Positions 53,056 to 63,032 are shown, counted from the first letter of the stretch. The stretch: 64,000 bases of DNA from Alistipes sp. (GCA_017623505.1 JAGAOZ010000007.1:62001-126000), one strand, 5' to 3'. Made by a program: numbers and translations. The notes: generated by a model from the sequence alone, not told the origin.

Positions 53056-53928
53056 CTACATAATAGGCTTAACAACCTGAGCATGACCACTTTGGAAAGC
53101 ATCATCAAGGATAGTCTGCTCATGTTGCTTAATAATATCGGCTCGACGCTGAGTAATCAGAATCAAACGTATCTTATCGCTTACGACCTCCATAGGGGCT
53201 ACATTGCCCTTACGGCAGGCCGACGTAATCATAAAGTAGTAGCGACTGTTACCAGAAACCAAATCCTGCACACCGACCTTATCAAGGATATGGTCGTAAT
53301 TTTGTGACTTCGAGGTGGGAAGGTCAGACAGAAAATCTGAAAAATTTATCCACTCGCTTTGATGGTTGAACAATGTGTAACCATTCTTTTGGCAAGCATC
53401 CTCCAAAATCTGAATAGATGAAGAGGATGAACCTACACGCTCGATATTGTCACGTAGCTGATTATGCTTGTCCTTAGTGTTGCACTTAACAATTATACCC
53501 TTGACCATAGTTTCGTCCAAAAGAAAATTGGACTTATGTGAGTTATAGTATCGGGCAATCTCATCATCACTAAAATCCTCGCTCATCAACTGCTCAACGT
53601 GGTACTGATCCACACGACGCATCAACAGCGACTGACGATAATCCTCAACAAGCTGCTCAATCTCTTCCTCCTCACTTGAAAATAGAGTAGAAGCCTCCTC
53701 AACCTTAAGCTGTTTAACCAACCAATGATCGACATACATCTTAACAAATGAAAGACTATCATCGCCCGTAAGATTGGCAGGAGTAGATTGACTAATCGCC
53801 TCAATAGTCAAGACCTTATCTCCCACCTTGGCAACAACATTACTCTTCGGAGAAACAGAATGCATATCACGACAAGCAAAAAGGCTTACCGCAACAGCTA
53901 CAAACGCTATGTTTAATATCGCACGCAT
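53056..53928 (-). CDS. SurA-N-like periplasmic lipoprotein, PPIase family
   Basis: About 290 residues from the ATG at 53928 (MRAILNIAFVAVAVSLFACRD), a lipobox-type signal. It carries a SurA_N-like helical region (LVEDYRQSLLMRRVDQYHVE, SDDEIARYYNSHKSNFLLDE) and a weak parvulin-like middle, without the second PPIase domain of its neighbour. It precedes surA by 19 bp. In Bacteroidota these two and the OstA-like gene recur together, pointing to an outer-membrane biogenesis module. Catalysis is doubtful. Confidence 0.8.
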   Translation of the reverse strand: MRAILNIAFVAVAVSLFACRDMHSVSPKSNVVAKVGDKVLTIEAISQSTPANLTGDDSLSFVKMYVDHWLVKQLKVEEASTLFSSEEEEIEQLVEDYRQSLLMRRVDQYHVEQLMSEDFSDDEIARYYNSHKSNFLLDETMVKGIIVKCNTKDKHNQLRDNIERVGSSSSSIQILEDACQKNGYTLFNHQSEWINFSDFLSDLPTSKSQNYDHILDKVGVQDLVSGNSRYYFMITSACRKGNVAPMEVVSDKIRLILITQRRADIIKQHEQTILDDAFQSGHAQVVKPIM

Positions 53929-53937
53929 AATATCCGA

Positions 53938-53971
53938 CAAATATAGTTGATTTACTCCGAATAAACGCAAA
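53938..53971 (-). promoter_or_regulatory. Promoter of the PPIase-surA-ostA-like operon
   Basis: Minus strand: TTTG (53968-53971), 22 bp, TATATTTG (53938-53945), only 9 nt before the ATG at 53928, so the leader is very short. Confidence 0.65.
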
Positions 53972-53985
53972 AAGTGGCAATAATA

Positions 53986-54849
53986 TTACATATTATCACC
54001 ACTATTTGACTTTTTTAGACTCCTAAGAGTTCGGAACATCACCACTAACGCCACAACAAACACCGTAGCTGAAATGGCATATATTGTCCAATATATCGTA
54101 TCGTTAGCAACCAACGTCTGCACACTCTTTTCGGCCACCCCGACACTCTTCATAAAGCAGACCGTCAGGTTATTCATTGCATGCAACATCACAACCTGCG
54201 CCAGCGAGCCATAACGCAGATAGTAAAAGCCTAATATTAAGCCTGCTACCATAGCTGTTATCATAGCTGAATAACCGCCATGAACCACAGCAAAAATAAG
54301 CGACGAGGCTACCCATGTAAAGATAAGTCCGAAGCGTTTTTTCAAGGCTCCGACAAGACAACCTCGAAATATTATTTCTTCGAAAAATGGAGCAAAAACA
54401 ACAGTCGAGACCAACAACCATAAGCCACTGCCTAAATCTTGCGACTGAGCAGGCAACAGCATCGTTAAAGGCTCAACAATAATGCTTGCACACCAAATAA
54501 GAATGTAGCCCACAAGAAGCTTGAGCGGAGATGCCCATCCTTTGGCGAAAAACTTAACGTCAAAGCTAATCCGTCGCAAGGCAGAATATGCCAGAATCAA
54601 ACCAACGGAGAGCATCATAGAGAGTAAATAGCCCATCGAGATTAATTTGGTAACTAAATTTTCTCCCTCAATCGTACCGTCATCATAGGCATTAACGTCG
54701 GGTCCGATTTGGGCCACTATCACTATTGAAGCGATAATTTGTGATAGTACAAACAAGAGAAAAACCATAAAAACATCATACCACGCAACACTTCTCTCTG
54801 ACTTAGGTGTTGTATTGGTATTGGCACTATTCTCGATGATTGATGTCAT
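53986..54849 (-). CDS. CPBP family intramembrane glutamic protease
   Basis: 287 residues with eight hydrophobic segments. The catalytic EExxxR motif is E157-E158 and R162 in FFEEIIFRGC. The second motif contains FAVVHGGYSAM and the third MLHAMNN. Such Abi/CAAX-type proteases process membrane substrates, maturation factors or peptides; the substrate is unknown. A single gene with its own -7 box at 54881-54888. Confidence 0.92.
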   Translation of the reverse strand: MTSIIENSANTNTTPKSERSVAWYDVFMVFLLFVLSQIIASIVIVAQIGPDVNAYDDGTIEGENLVTKLISMGYLLSMMLSVGLILAYSALRRISFDVKFFAKGWASPLKLLVGYILIWCASIIVEPLTMLLPAQSQDLGSGLWLLVSTVVFAPFFEEIIFRGCLVGALKKRFGLIFTWVASSLIFAVVHGGYSAMITAMVAGLILGFYYLRYGSLAQVVMLHAMNNLTVCFMKSVGVAEKSVQTLVANDTIYWTIYAISATVFVVALVVMFRTLRSLKKSNSGDNM

Positions 54850-54880
54850 ATTACAGTATGTTAAAATTTCTATTTCACCA

Positions 54881-54888
54881 CAAAGTTA
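54881..54888 (-). promoter_or_regulatory. Promoter -7 box (TAACTTTG) of the CPBP protease
   Basis: An exact TAnnTTTG on the minus strand 31 nt before the ATG at 54849. Confidence 0.5.
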
Positions 54889-54931
54889 AGCATTTTTTTG
54901 CAACGACTGCTTCTATTTAATTTAATTTCAT

Positions 54932-54939
54932 TAAATTTG
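54932..54939 (+). promoter_or_regulatory. Promoter -7 box (TAAATTTG) of parAB
   Basis: An exact TAnnTTTG about 86 nt before the parA ATG. The -33 element is weak. No obvious parS palindrome was seen nearby. Confidence 0.5.
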
Positions 54940-55025
54940 TCCGATTATTTTCATTCCTTTTCTCATAGAGAAACAAACACAGGATGAGGTAAATCATTAA
55001 TAGACAAGTTAAATAGTTGCGCAAA

Positions 55026-55793
55026 ATGGCAAAAATCATAGCTTTAGCAAATCAAAAAGGTGGTGTCGGCAAAACAACGACAGCAATAAACCTGGCAGCT
55101 TCGGTTGCGCTGTTGGGTAAAAAAGTATTGCTACTGGATGCCGATCCACAAGCAAATGCCACATCGGGACTCGGATTCGACAACGAAGCACCAGGAATAT
55201 ACGAGTGCATGGTTGGCGAAAAACGTGCCGAAGAGGTAATTATGCAGAGTCCGGATATAAAGAAATTGTGGGTGCTGCCTTCGAGTATTCAGTTGGTGGG
55301 AGCCGACACGGAGCTGCCAAAGATGGAGAATGCTCATTACATAATAAAAAACATTCTGGAGCCATTGCGAGATAAGTTCGATTATATCTTCATAGATTGC
55401 TCGCCATCGTTGGGTTACACGACTGTAAATATCTTGACAGCCTCGGATTCGGTACTGATACCTGTACAGTGTGAGTATCTGGCTTTGGAGGGATTGAGCA
55501 AGTTGCTTAACACGATTAAGATTGTCAAGGGCGGATTAAATCCCGATTTGGAGATTGAGGGTTTTGTTCTAACGATGTATATGCGCAACAGACTGAATAA
55601 CCAAGTTGTAGCAGAGGTGAGAGAGCATTTCGGAGAGTTGGCTTTCGATACTGTGATTCAGCGCAACATCCGTTTGGGAGAGGCTCCTTCGCATGGAAAG
55701 CCTGTAATGTTGTACGATGCGTCGGCTGCCGGCTCAATCAGCTACTTGAACTTGGCAAAAGAATTTTTAAAGAGAAACCGTAAGAAAAAATAA
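55026..55793 (+). CDS. parA: Chromosome partitioning ATPase ParA/Soj
   Basis: 255 residues from the ATG at 55026 (MAKIIALANQKGG). The deviant Walker A is KGGVGKTTTAINLAA, with DADPQANATSGLG (A') and YIFIDCSPSLG (B). Chromosomal Soj type, with a short N-terminus and no helix-turn-helix. With ParB it positions the replication origin. parB follows by 14 bp, and the neighbours are housekeeping genes, so this is not a plasmid locus. Confidence 0.97.
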   Translation: MAKIIALANQKGGVGKTTTAINLAASVALLGKKVLLLDADPQANATSGLGFDNEAPGIYECMVGEKRAEEVIMQSPDIKKLWVLPSSIQLVGADTELPKMENAHYIIKNILEPLRDKFDYIFIDCSPSLGYTTVNILTASDSVLIPVQCEYLALEGLSKLLNTIKIVKGGLNPDLEIEGFVLTMYMRNRLNNQVVAEVREHFGELAFDTVIQRNIRLGEAPSHGKPVMLYDASAAGSISYLNLAKEFLKRNRKKK

Positions 55794-55807
55794 GAAGATA
55801 ACAAGAT

Positions 55808-56668
55808 ATGAAACAGAAGGGTTTGGGACGAGGTCTAAACGCTATATTTGGAGTAGACAATATAGCATCGAAGGTTACACCGATGAATCAGATGGCGGAA
55901 ATACCCATCTCACAAATAGAGCGTAACCCGCTACAACCTCGTAGTGATTTTGACCAAGAGGCTCTGCAAGAGTTGGCAGACTCAATCCGACAGTTAGGTG
56001 TTATTCAGCCTATAACGGTGAAGAAAAGCGGTGATTCGAAGTATATAATCATCAGCGGCGAACGTCGCTGGAGAGCATCACAAATTGTTGGATTGGAGAC
56101 TCTTCCCGCTTATATACGCGAGGTGGATGATGAAAATCTACACGCAATGGCTCTTGTTGAGAATATTCAACGACAGGACCTCAACGCGATAGAGATTGCA
56201 TTGGGTATGCAGCGTCTAATCGAAGAGTGTGGACTAACACAAGAGGCTATGGCCGACAAGGTAGGCAAGAAGCGTTCGACAGTATCGAATTACATGCGTC
56301 TGCTGAACCTCCCAAATGAGGTGCAGCTGGCTCTTAAAGAGGGTTTGATTTCGATGGGTCACGCAAAAGCCATAGCAAGTGTGGCTCCAGAGCAACAAAT
56401 TTGGGCCTTGAAGCGTTGTATTAAGCGAGGACTTTCGGTACGCCAGGCCGAGGAGCTTGCGCGTAAGGCTGCTACACCTGCAAAAGATAGAGTATTAGAT
56501 GAGGAGTATCCTGAGTCATATTCTCGTTTGGTGGAGCAACTGGAGCCATACTTCTCACAAAATATCAGTATTAAACGCAGTAAGAGCGGAGGTGGCAAGA
56601 TTGTTATCGATTTTACATCGGATGCTGATATCGATATGTTCATCGAACGATTTAGCGAAAAGAACTAA
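55808..56668 (+). CDS. parB: Chromosome partitioning protein ParB/Spo0J
   Basis: 286 residues. The N-terminal CTPase/ParB box contains RNPLQPRSDFDQEALQELA and IISGERRWRASQIVGL. The central helix-turn-helix has LTQEAMADKVGKKRSTVSN. The C-terminal dimerisation domain ends IDMFIERFSEKN. It binds parS sites near the origin and loads onto DNA as a CTP-dependent clamp. It follows parA in the same operon. Confidence 0.97.
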   Translation: MKQKGLGRGLNAIFGVDNIASKVTPMNQMAEIPISQIERNPLQPRSDFDQEALQELADSIRQLGVIQPITVKKSGDSKYIIISGERRWRASQIVGLETLPAYIREVDDENLHAMALVENIQRQDLNAIEIALGMQRLIEECGLTQEAMADKVGKKRSTVSNYMRLLNLPNEVQLALKEGLISMGHAKAIASVAPEQQIWALKRCIKRGLSVRQAEELARKAATPAKDRVLDEEYPESYSRLVEQLEPYFSQNISIKRSKSGGGKIVIDFTSDADIDMFIERFSEKN

Positions 56669-56691
56669 TTTACTTGGGTAACGTTTTATTT

Positions 56692-57888
56692 ATGACAACA
56701 CGCACAACAGACTCCCAGCAGATATTAACCACCACTCCAGCAAGAGCATGGCGGAATATCGTAGCACTACTATCGCTCGTCGTGGTTGTGCTGGGCTGCT
56801 CACATACCCTTTCGGCACAAGATTTCCGTCGCGGAGATAAGAAGATGATTAGCGGCGGCGTTGTCCAGAAACCAGACTCGACAGCAATGGCTCAAGATTC
56901 ATTATCAATAGCTATTGCAGACTCGATTGCCAGACACCAACCCACCGTTAAAGAGATAAAGCGAAGAGCCGACTCGCTGGCACGCGTAGAGCGTCGTCGT
57001 CTACGCGCTGAGCAAGCTGGTAGAATAGATGCACAGGGTAACATCATCCCTCCAGAGCCTTGGTTTGGAGATTCTACATCACTGTCAAAGGTCTGCTTGG
57101 TGAGTGCAGTATTGCCGGGATATGGACAGATATACAACAAGCAGTATTGGAAGCTTCCTATTCTATACACAACACTCGGCACTTCGTTAGGTTTGGCTAT
57201 CCATTATGGTTCGGAATATAAACCTTTGAAGCAGCAATACAACCAAATGATTGTCGAGAATGGTCTGTACCGTACCGAAGAACTCAATACGCTGCAACGT
57301 AAGATGATACGCAAGAACACCACAAAACAGATTATGTGGGGTTTGGCGGCTGCATCATATATCTATTTCCTGGGGGATGCGGCGGTAAATTACAGCACAA
57401 ATGATGTGTCAGACGTAAAAAAAGCGACGACACTCTCGTTGATATGCCCAGGAGCGGGTCAGATTTACAACAAGAGTTACTGGCGTGCGCCAATTGTAAT
57501 TGGTGGTATGGCATCGATGATTTATGTCATCGACTGGAACAATAGAGGTTATCAACGATTCAAAGAGGCTTACAGACTACGTGCCGACTATGAGGTCAAT
57601 CCCGGACGATACCCCGGAGGCTCAGCAGATGAGTTCCGAGGTCGTTATTCGGAAACATTCTTGAAGAATCTGCGAGATTCATATCGTCGAAGCCGAGATT
57701 TGAGTATAATATTGACCGTCGTGGTATACGCATTCCAGGCGGTGGATGCACACGTAGATGCACATCTGAGAGATTTCGACGTTTCGGACAACCTATCACT
57801 CTCAGTAGACCCACTATTTGATTATCAATACACACAGACACACGGAGGTAATCCCGTGTTCGGATTTAATGTCAATCTAAACTTTTAA
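56692..57888 (+). CDS. DUF5683-type exported membrane protein
   Basis: About 398 residues from the ATG at 56692 (an earlier in-frame TTG is rejected). A hydrophobic N-terminal anchor is followed by a linker and two copies of a domain containing PGYGQIYNKQYWKLPILYT and PGAGQIYNKSYWRAPIVIG, each with membrane-spanning stretches. I recognise the DUF5683 pattern. It lies between parB and an MltD-like gene, an order common in Bacteroidota. Envelope or cell-wall role inferred; function unknown. Confidence 0.85.
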   Translation: MTTRTTDSQQILTTTPARAWRNIVALLSLVVVVLGCSHTLSAQDFRRGDKKMISGGVVQKPDSTAMAQDSLSIAIADSIARHQPTVKEIKRRADSLARVERRRLRAEQAGRIDAQGNIIPPEPWFGDSTSLSKVCLVSAVLPGYGQIYNKQYWKLPILYTTLGTSLGLAIHYGSEYKPLKQQYNQMIVENGLYRTEELNTLQRKMIRKNTTKQIMWGLAAASYIYFLGDAAVNYSTNDVSDVKKATTLSLICPGAGQIYNKSYWRAPIVIGGMASMIYVIDWNNRGYQRFKEAYRLRADYEVNPGRYPGGSADEFRGRYSETFLKNLRDSYRRSRDLSIILTVVVYAFQAVDAHVDAHLRDFDVSDNLSLSVDPLFDYQYTQTHGGNPVFGFNVNLNF

Positions 57889-57909
57889 AAAATAATAAAG
57901 AAGCACTCT

Positions 57910-59313
57910 ATGGCGAACAAATTTCTTTTACCAGCAATTCTATGTTTTGCACTACTCTATTCTGTGGACTCACAGGCTCAGCTATTTGGTCCTAAGAAAA
58001 AAGAGCTACGTAAACAAGTTCAACAAAAACAACAAACTATTGATTCATTGCAAAACGTAATAAGCCAACTACGCCATAGGAACACAGCGTCAGCTTATGT
58101 AGCTGACAATAACTCAAATGATGCAGAGGCGTTCACACGTAATACTTTCAGCGTAGACTATACCCCTGCCGTAGCAGACTCATTGGCTCACGCATTGCAG
58201 TTGCGTCAATCCAACGATGCCTTTGATAGCTTCTTCAAAGAGTATATTTGCGAGCCTACGACACTGAGTGACGACAAATCATTGGACTCGCTTTATGAAG
58301 CCAGACTGAAGTGCATCGTAACGCCTATTAACCTGCCATACAATTCGGTTATACGTAGTTATATTCACACCTACACATCGAAGTACAGCGTTATGCACCG
58401 CGTTATGCCACTATCGAAGTATTACTTCCCGATGATAGATGAGGAGCTTACAAAGGCGGGGCTACCCATCGAATTACACGCCATGGCAATCATCGAGTCA
58501 GCACTAAACCCTACCATCACATCGAAGATGGGTGCGGGAGGTTTGTGGCAATTTATGCCAACAACAGGTAAGGCATACGGGCTGACGATTAACTCTATGG
58601 TGGACGAGCGTTTTGACCCTGTGAAATCTACACGTGCGGCGTGCCGTTACATGAAGGATTTGTACAACATGTATAACGATTGGGGCTTGGCTTTGGCAGC
58701 ATATAATTGTGGTCCCGGAAATGTCAATAAAGCTCTGGCTGCCACCGGCGGAAACCCAAAGTCATTCTGGGAGGTATATTGGCACCTGCCAAGCGAGACC
58801 AGAGGCTATGTGCCTGCATTTGTCGCAGCACTATACGTCTACAACTACCACGAGGTACACAATATAAGTTGTGAGAATCCTCCTATGCCTTTGGCGGTTG
58901 ATACGGTACACGTAAGCAAGTTGATGCACTTCGACCAGATTGCAACGACAATCGACGTGGATAAGCAGACTTTACAGATGCTTAATCCTCAATACAAACT
59001 GGATATAATCCCTGCTGTTGAGAAGGAGCAGACACTTATCTTGCCGACAAATCGTCTGACCGATTTTATAAATAGCAAAGAGGCTATATATGCTAAAGAT
59101 TCCACATATTTGGGCGAATACCTCAATCCATCAACCGTAGCCAAAAAGATGGAGGAGACAAAGGTTGTGTTCTACAAGGTGAAGAAGGGTGATACGCTGG
59201 GTGCTATCGCTCGACGATACCACGTGACAACCAAGCAGATAATGAAGTGGAACAGGCTCAAAAATGCCGACAAGCTCAGCATTGGCCAAAAACTGCGTAT
59301 CGAGCAGCGATAG
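57910..59313 (+). CDS. MltD-like lytic transglycosylase with LysM domain
   Basis: 467 residues with a signal peptide (ending SVDSQAQ). The SLT domain at about 165-320 has the catalytic glutamate E196 in ELHAMAIIESALNP, plus GAGGLWQFMPTTGKAYGL and ALAAYNCGPGNV. One clear LysM domain ends the protein (YKVKKGDTLGAIARRYHV), with a weaker one before it. It cleaves peptidoglycan to 1,6-anhydro muropeptides in the periplasm. Follows the DUF5683 gene by 21 bp. Confidence 0.95.
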   Translation: MANKFLLPAILCFALLYSVDSQAQLFGPKKKELRKQVQQKQQTIDSLQNVISQLRHRNTASAYVADNNSNDAEAFTRNTFSVDYTPAVADSLAHALQLRQSNDAFDSFFKEYICEPTTLSDDKSLDSLYEARLKCIVTPINLPYNSVIRSYIHTYTSKYSVMHRVMPLSKYYFPMIDEELTKAGLPIELHAMAIIESALNPTITSKMGAGGLWQFMPTTGKAYGLTINSMVDERFDPVKSTRAACRYMKDLYNMYNDWGLALAAYNCGPGNVNKALAATGGNPKSFWEVYWHLPSETRGYVPAFVAALYVYNYHEVHNISCENPPMPLAVDTVHVSKLMHFDQIATTIDVDKQTLQMLNPQYKLDIIPAVEKEQTLILPTNRLTDFINSKEAIYAKDSTYLGEYLNPSTVAKKMEETKVVFYKVKKGDTLGAIARRYHVTTKQIMKWNRLKNADKLSIGQKLRIEQR

Positions 59314-59316
59314 ATA

Positions 59317-60675
59317 ATGATATATAACGACAGCGACACAATAGTAGCACCCGCAACAGCAACGGGTGGAGCTCTCTGCCTGATACGTATCAGTGGCGGG
59401 CAAGCAATCGCTATTGTCGATGATATATTTTGCGGCAAGCAACCTCTATCGCTCGTTGGCAGCCACAGAGCTGTATACGGCAACATTGTAGAGAATGGAC
59501 GGGTGATAGATGACGTTGTAGTAACCATCTTCAAAGCCCCACACACCTATACCGGAGAGGATATTGTCGAAATATCGGCTCACGGCTCGCGCTATATCAT
59601 CAATCGCATCATTTCAGCCATAACATCACGCGGGGCACGTATGGCCGAGGCGGGAGAGTTCACACGCCGAGCTTTTTTGGCAGGACGACTTGATTTGTCG
59701 CAGGCAGAGGCTGTTGCCGATATTATTGCTTCGGAGTCGCAGGCATCACATGCCATAGCATCGACACAGATGCGAGGTGGCTATTCCGATGAGTTGAAGG
59801 CGATGCGCCACGAGTTGGTAAATCTATGTTCATTACTGGAGTTGGAACTGGACTTCTCAGAGGAAGATGTAGAGTTCGCGGATAGGAGTCAGCTAAACAG
59901 CTTAGTAAAGGCATTATCAAATAAGGTAGATAGTCTGCGCCAGAGTTTTGCTCTCGGCAATGTTCTCAAAGAGGGCGTTACAGTTGCTATTGTTGGAGCT
60001 CCCAATGTAGGCAAAAGCACCCTACTCAACCGCTTAGCCGGAGAGGAGAGAGCTATGGTGTCGGATATTGCAGGAACAACACGCGACACGATAGAGGTAG
60101 TAACAAATATCGACGGGGTAATCTTCCGATTTATAGATACTGCCGGACTACACGCCACCGACGACAGATTGGAGCAGATGGGTATAGAGCGCACCCGGGA
60201 GGCGATCTCGAAGGCTCGCATAATCTTAGTAATGCGGGAGGCTTTTACGACAGATAGCGATGCGACACTGCTTGATTTCTCGCCGAATGAGCAACAGAGA
60301 GTATATCACGTTATAAACAAAATAGACCTGTGCAATAACTATCAAGCCGAAACGACGGATGATACTTTATTATATATATCGGCCAAAAGCGGCATCGGCA
60401 TCGAGGAGCTAAAGGAACGACTGACCGAGGGTTTGGATTTGGCGGCAGCATACCGAGGCGATACGATTGTATCGTCACAAAGACACTACCAAGCACTAAC
60501 ACAAGCCTCGGAATCCCTGCAGGCGACGCTCTCGGCAATCAAGCGTGACACATCGGCAGACCTGCTGAGCGAGGAAATACGACAAGTAATGCACCACATC
60601 GGCACTATCACGGGCGAAATCTCTTCAGACGACATCCTGCATAATATTTTCTCGAAGTTCTGCATCGGCAAGTAG
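59317..60675 (+). CDS. mnmE: tRNA uridine-5-carboxymethylaminomethyl(34) synthesis GTPase
   Basis: 452 residues. The N-terminal folate-binding domain ([31 protein letters not shown]) and helical domain surround a G domain with P-loop [14 protein letters not shown], switch [12 protein letters not shown] and NKID. The C-terminal CIGK motif is intact. MnmE with MnmG modifies U34 of several tRNAs. It begins 3 bp after the transglycosylase stop. Confidence 0.98.
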   Translation: MIYNDSDTIVAPATATGGALCLIRISGGQAIAIVDDIFCGKQPLSLVGSHRAVYGNIVENGRVIDDVVVTIFKAPHTYTGEDIVEISAHGSRYIINRIISAITSRGARMAEAGEFTRRAFLAGRLDLSQAEAVADIIASESQASHAIASTQMRGGYSDELKAMRHELVNLCSLLELELDFSEEDVEFADRSQLNSLVKALSNKVDSLRQSFALGNVLKEGVTVAIVGAPNVGKSTLLNRLAGEERAMVSDIAGTTRDTIEVVTNIDGVIFRFIDTAGLHATDDRLEQMGIERTREAISKARIILVMREAFTTDSDATLLDFSPNEQQRVYHVINKIDLCNNYQAETTDDTLLYISAKSGIGIEELKERLTEGLDLAAAYRGDTIVSSQRHYQALTQASESLQATLSAIKRDTSADLLSEEIRQVMHHIGTITGEISSDDILHNIFSKFCIGK

Positions 60676-60694
60676 AGGCAATTAAATAAGACGA

Positions 60695-60729
60695 CAAAAG
60701 CGGTAAGATCTAAAGACTTACCGCTTTTG
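60695..60729. terminator. Bidirectional terminator between mnmE and the small HTH gene
   Basis: CAAAAGCGGTAAG (60695-60707) pairs with CTTACCGCTTTTG (60717-60729) around a 9-nt loop. Confidence 0.85.
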
Positions 60730-60748
60730 GTGTGATATTGGGGTTGCA

Positions 60749-60929
60749 TTACTGGGCGGGGGGTCCACTTGCAACGAACAGGAGAGATGATAGCTCCCTC
60801 ATCCTTGAGTTGCTTCATGGCCTTATCAACCTCCTTACGGTCGATACCGCTCAACTCGGCAATCTTACCTGCATTCAGAGGCTCTCCTGCCTCCTTCATC
60901 ACCTGCAATACTTTCTGTTTTGTTTCCAT
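60749..60929 (-). CDS. Small winged-helix protein with an apparent frameshift at a C6 run
   Basis: The gene starts at ATG 60929 with [17 protein letters not shown], a helix-turn-helix ([19 protein letters not shown]) and a wing ([15 protein letters not shown]). As written, the frame does not stop there; it continues through the terminator and 190 bp antisense to mnmE, to 60486. A run of six Cs (60758-60763, Gs on plus) precedes this. With five Cs the frame would read T-P-A-Q then TAA at 60749-60751, a natural end for this 60-residue family. So a one-base indel is likely: real, phase-variable or a sequencing error. I annotate the intended gene. Target unknown. Confidence 0.7.
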
Positions 60930-60968
60930 ATACTAAATTTTACTACTTACTATTACAATTTTCGTACC

Positions 60969-61481
60969 TTATGGGCGGGGACCGTATTCGTTAGTATGTG
61001 GGTCTGAAGGTCTGATCATCCAAATAATCATAAAGATAAGTCCCACGATAGGAATACAGCCAATAAAGTAGAACCAGCCACTCTTACCTATATCATGCAG
61101 ACGACGAACAAACATCGCTATCGTAGGTATCATAACCACAAAAGCACCAACACCAGTCATTGACAGAAGGCATGAGAAGAGGTACCACCACCAGAACTCC
61201 GAACGGCTGGCACGACCAGAGAATGTTGCATACTTGCTAAAACCAGCCTTGATTGCTTCTCCAAAGCTCATAATATCGCCAGAGGAATTCGACACCTTAG
61301 CAACCGGCTTAGGAGCTTTACCGCTCAAGCTGTGTCCACAACGTACACAAATCACAGCCAAAGGGTCGGGCTGTGCACCACAATTACCACAAAACTTAGT
61401 GCCTGCTCCAACAGGAACACCACACTTTAGGCAAACGACTGCGCCCTCACCGATAGGGGCACCACAATTCTTACAAAACAT
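60969..61481 (-). CDS. Zinc-ribbon plus DUF805 membrane protein
   Basis: 170 residues. The first 55 hold three CxxC pairs typical of zinc ribbons (MFCKNCGAPIGEG, VCLKCGVPVG, KFCGNCGAQ, CVRCGHS). The rest is a DUF805 domain with three or four membrane segments (GRASRSEFWWWYLFSCLLS, RRLHDIGKSGWFYFIGCIPI, IIWMIRPSDPHTNEYGPRP). The zinc ribbon faces the cytoplasm by inference. Function unknown. Promoter at 61606-61635. Confidence 0.88.
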   Translation of the reverse strand: MFCKNCGAPIGEGAVVCLKCGVPVGAGTKFCGNCGAQPDPLAVICVRCGHSLSGKAPKPVAKVSNSSGDIMSFGEAIKAGFSKYATFSGRASRSEFWWWYLFSCLLSMTGVGAFVVMIPTIAMFVRRLHDIGKSGWFYFIGCIPIVGLIFMIIWMIRPSDPHTNEYGPRP

Positions 61482-61605
61482 ACGGCTACGACATTTATTC
61501 TATCGGCACCTCGATATTTGGTTAATACTATCGGAGATATGGTGCTACAAGCTTCTGCCGGCTTATTCCACACAGCATAAACATATATCTCCGACTTACT
61601 CTCTA

Positions 61606-61635
61606 CAAAGTTAAATATTTTTTCACAAAAACAAA
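61606..61635 (-). promoter_or_regulatory. Promoter of the zinc-ribbon DUF805 gene
   Basis: Minus strand: TTTG (61632-61635), 18 bp, TAACTTTG (61606-61613). It gives a leader of about 118 nt. Confidence 0.55.
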
Positions 61636-61640
61636 GCAAT

Positions 61641-63032
61641 TTAAGCTCTCTTCTCCTTGATATAGGCATCTATCGCCTTAGCAGCCTTACGACCTGCACC
61701 CATAGCCAAAATCACCGTAGCAGCACCCGTCACAGCATCACCGCCAGCAAAGACTCCTTCACGTGTGGTTGCTCCGTTATCATCGGCAACGATACAACCT
61801 CGGCGATTGGTCTCCAAGCCTCGCGTCGTCTGCTTAAGTAATGGATTAGGGGATGTTCCAAGAGCCATAATTACCACGTCACACTCGACCTCAAAATCTG
61901 AGCCCTCAACAACAACAGGCGAACGACGACCACTCTCGTCAGGCTCTCCAAGTTCCATTCTAACGCAAGAGATTGCCTTAACCCAACCCCTATCATCGCC
62001 AATAACACGTGTTGGATTGGTAAGCATACGGAACTCTATACCCTCCTCCTTGGCATGGTGCACCTCCTCTTGGCGAGCAGGCAACTCAGCCTCACTACGG
62101 CGATAGACTATCGTAGCCTCAGCACCCAGACGCTTGGCAGTACGTACTGCATCCATAGCTACGTTACCGCCACCTACGACAACAACGCGTTTGCCGACAT
62201 AGATAGGGGTATCATACGTCTGGTCGTAAGCACGCATCAAATTGGCACGAGTCAAGAACTCATTAGCCGAGACTACGCCATTGAGATTCTCACCCTCAAT
62301 ACCCATAAAGCGAGGCAAACCTGCTCCTGAGCCGATAAACACAGCATCAAAACCCTCCTGCTCAAACAGAGCATCGATAGTAATGGTTCGGCCGACAATA
62401 ACATCACACTCGAATTTGACGCCCAAATCTTTGAGTTTACCTATTTCGCGTGCCACAATCTTCTCCTTAGGTAGGCGGAACTCCGGGATACCATAGACCA
62501 ACACACCGCCAACCTTATGCAACGCCTCGAAAATAGTAACATCGTAACCCCACTTAGCCAAATCACTCGCACAAGCCAAACCGGCAGGGCCGCTACCGAT
62601 AACTGCTACTTTATGACCGTTAGGCTCAGCTATGGCAGCATCCGCCGCTCCATTCTCAAGACTCCAGTCGCCCACAAAGCGTTCCAACTTACCGATAGCC
62701 ACCGGCTCGGACTTAATGCCAACGATACAAGAGCCCTCACACTGAGTCTCCTGCGGACACACGCGGCCGCAAATGCTTGGCAACGAACTATCCGCAGCAA
62801 TAATCGAGGCCGCACCTGCAAAATCACTCTCCAACACCTTATGAATAAAGGCCGGAATATCAATCCCAACAGGGCAAGCCGCAACACAACGAGGATTCTT
62901 ACAACCCAAACAACGAGAAGCCTCCAAGATAGCCTCCTCACTATTATATCCGTAGCACACCTCCTCAAAATTGGTCGCGCGCAGGCGGGCATCCTGCTCA
63001 CGAACTGCTACACGCGGTATCTTATTTGCCAT
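61641..63032 (-). CDS. NfnB/GltA-like FAD- and Fe-S-containing oxidoreductase
   Basis: About 463 residues from the ATG at 63032 (MANKIPRVAVREQDARLR); the open frame to 63113 overlaps the next gene. The N-terminal Fe-S domain contains CLGCKNPRCVAACPVGIDIP and CGRVCPQETQCEGSC. Then come the FAD-binding GSGPAGLACASDLAKWGYDV and NADPH-binding VVGGGNVAMDAVRTAKRLG. Annotated often as glutamate synthase small subunit, but the 11-bp overlap with a PyrK-type subunit makes the electron-bifurcating NADH-dependent ferredoxin:NADP+ oxidoreductase (NfnAB) more likely. Confidence 0.9.
   Translation of the reverse strand: MANKIPRVAVREQDARLRATNFEEVCYGYNSEEAILEASRCLGCKNPRCVAACPVGIDIPAFIHKVLESDFAGAASIIAADSSLPSICGRVCPQETQCEGSCIVGIKSEPVAIGKLERFVGDWSLENGAADAAIAEPNGHKVAVIGSGPAGLACASDLAKWGYDVTIFEALHKVGGVLVYGIPEFRLPKEKIVAREIGKLKDLGVKFECDVIVGRTITIDALFEQEGFDAVFIGSGAGLPRFMGIEGENLNGVVSANEFLTRANLMRAYDQTYDTPIYVGKRVVVVGGGNVAMDAVRTAKRLGAEATIVYRRSEAELPARQEEVHHAKEEGIEFRMLTNPTRVIGDDRGWVKAISCVRMELGEPDESGRRSPVVVEGSDFEVECDVVIMALGTSPNPLLKQTTRGLETNRRGCIVADDNGATTREGVFAGGDAVTGAATVILAMGAGRKAAKAIDAYIKEKRA

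Noticed and set aside
55026..56668. Plasmid partition locus
   Set aside because: parA is the short chromosomal Soj type and the neighbours are conserved chromosomal genes.
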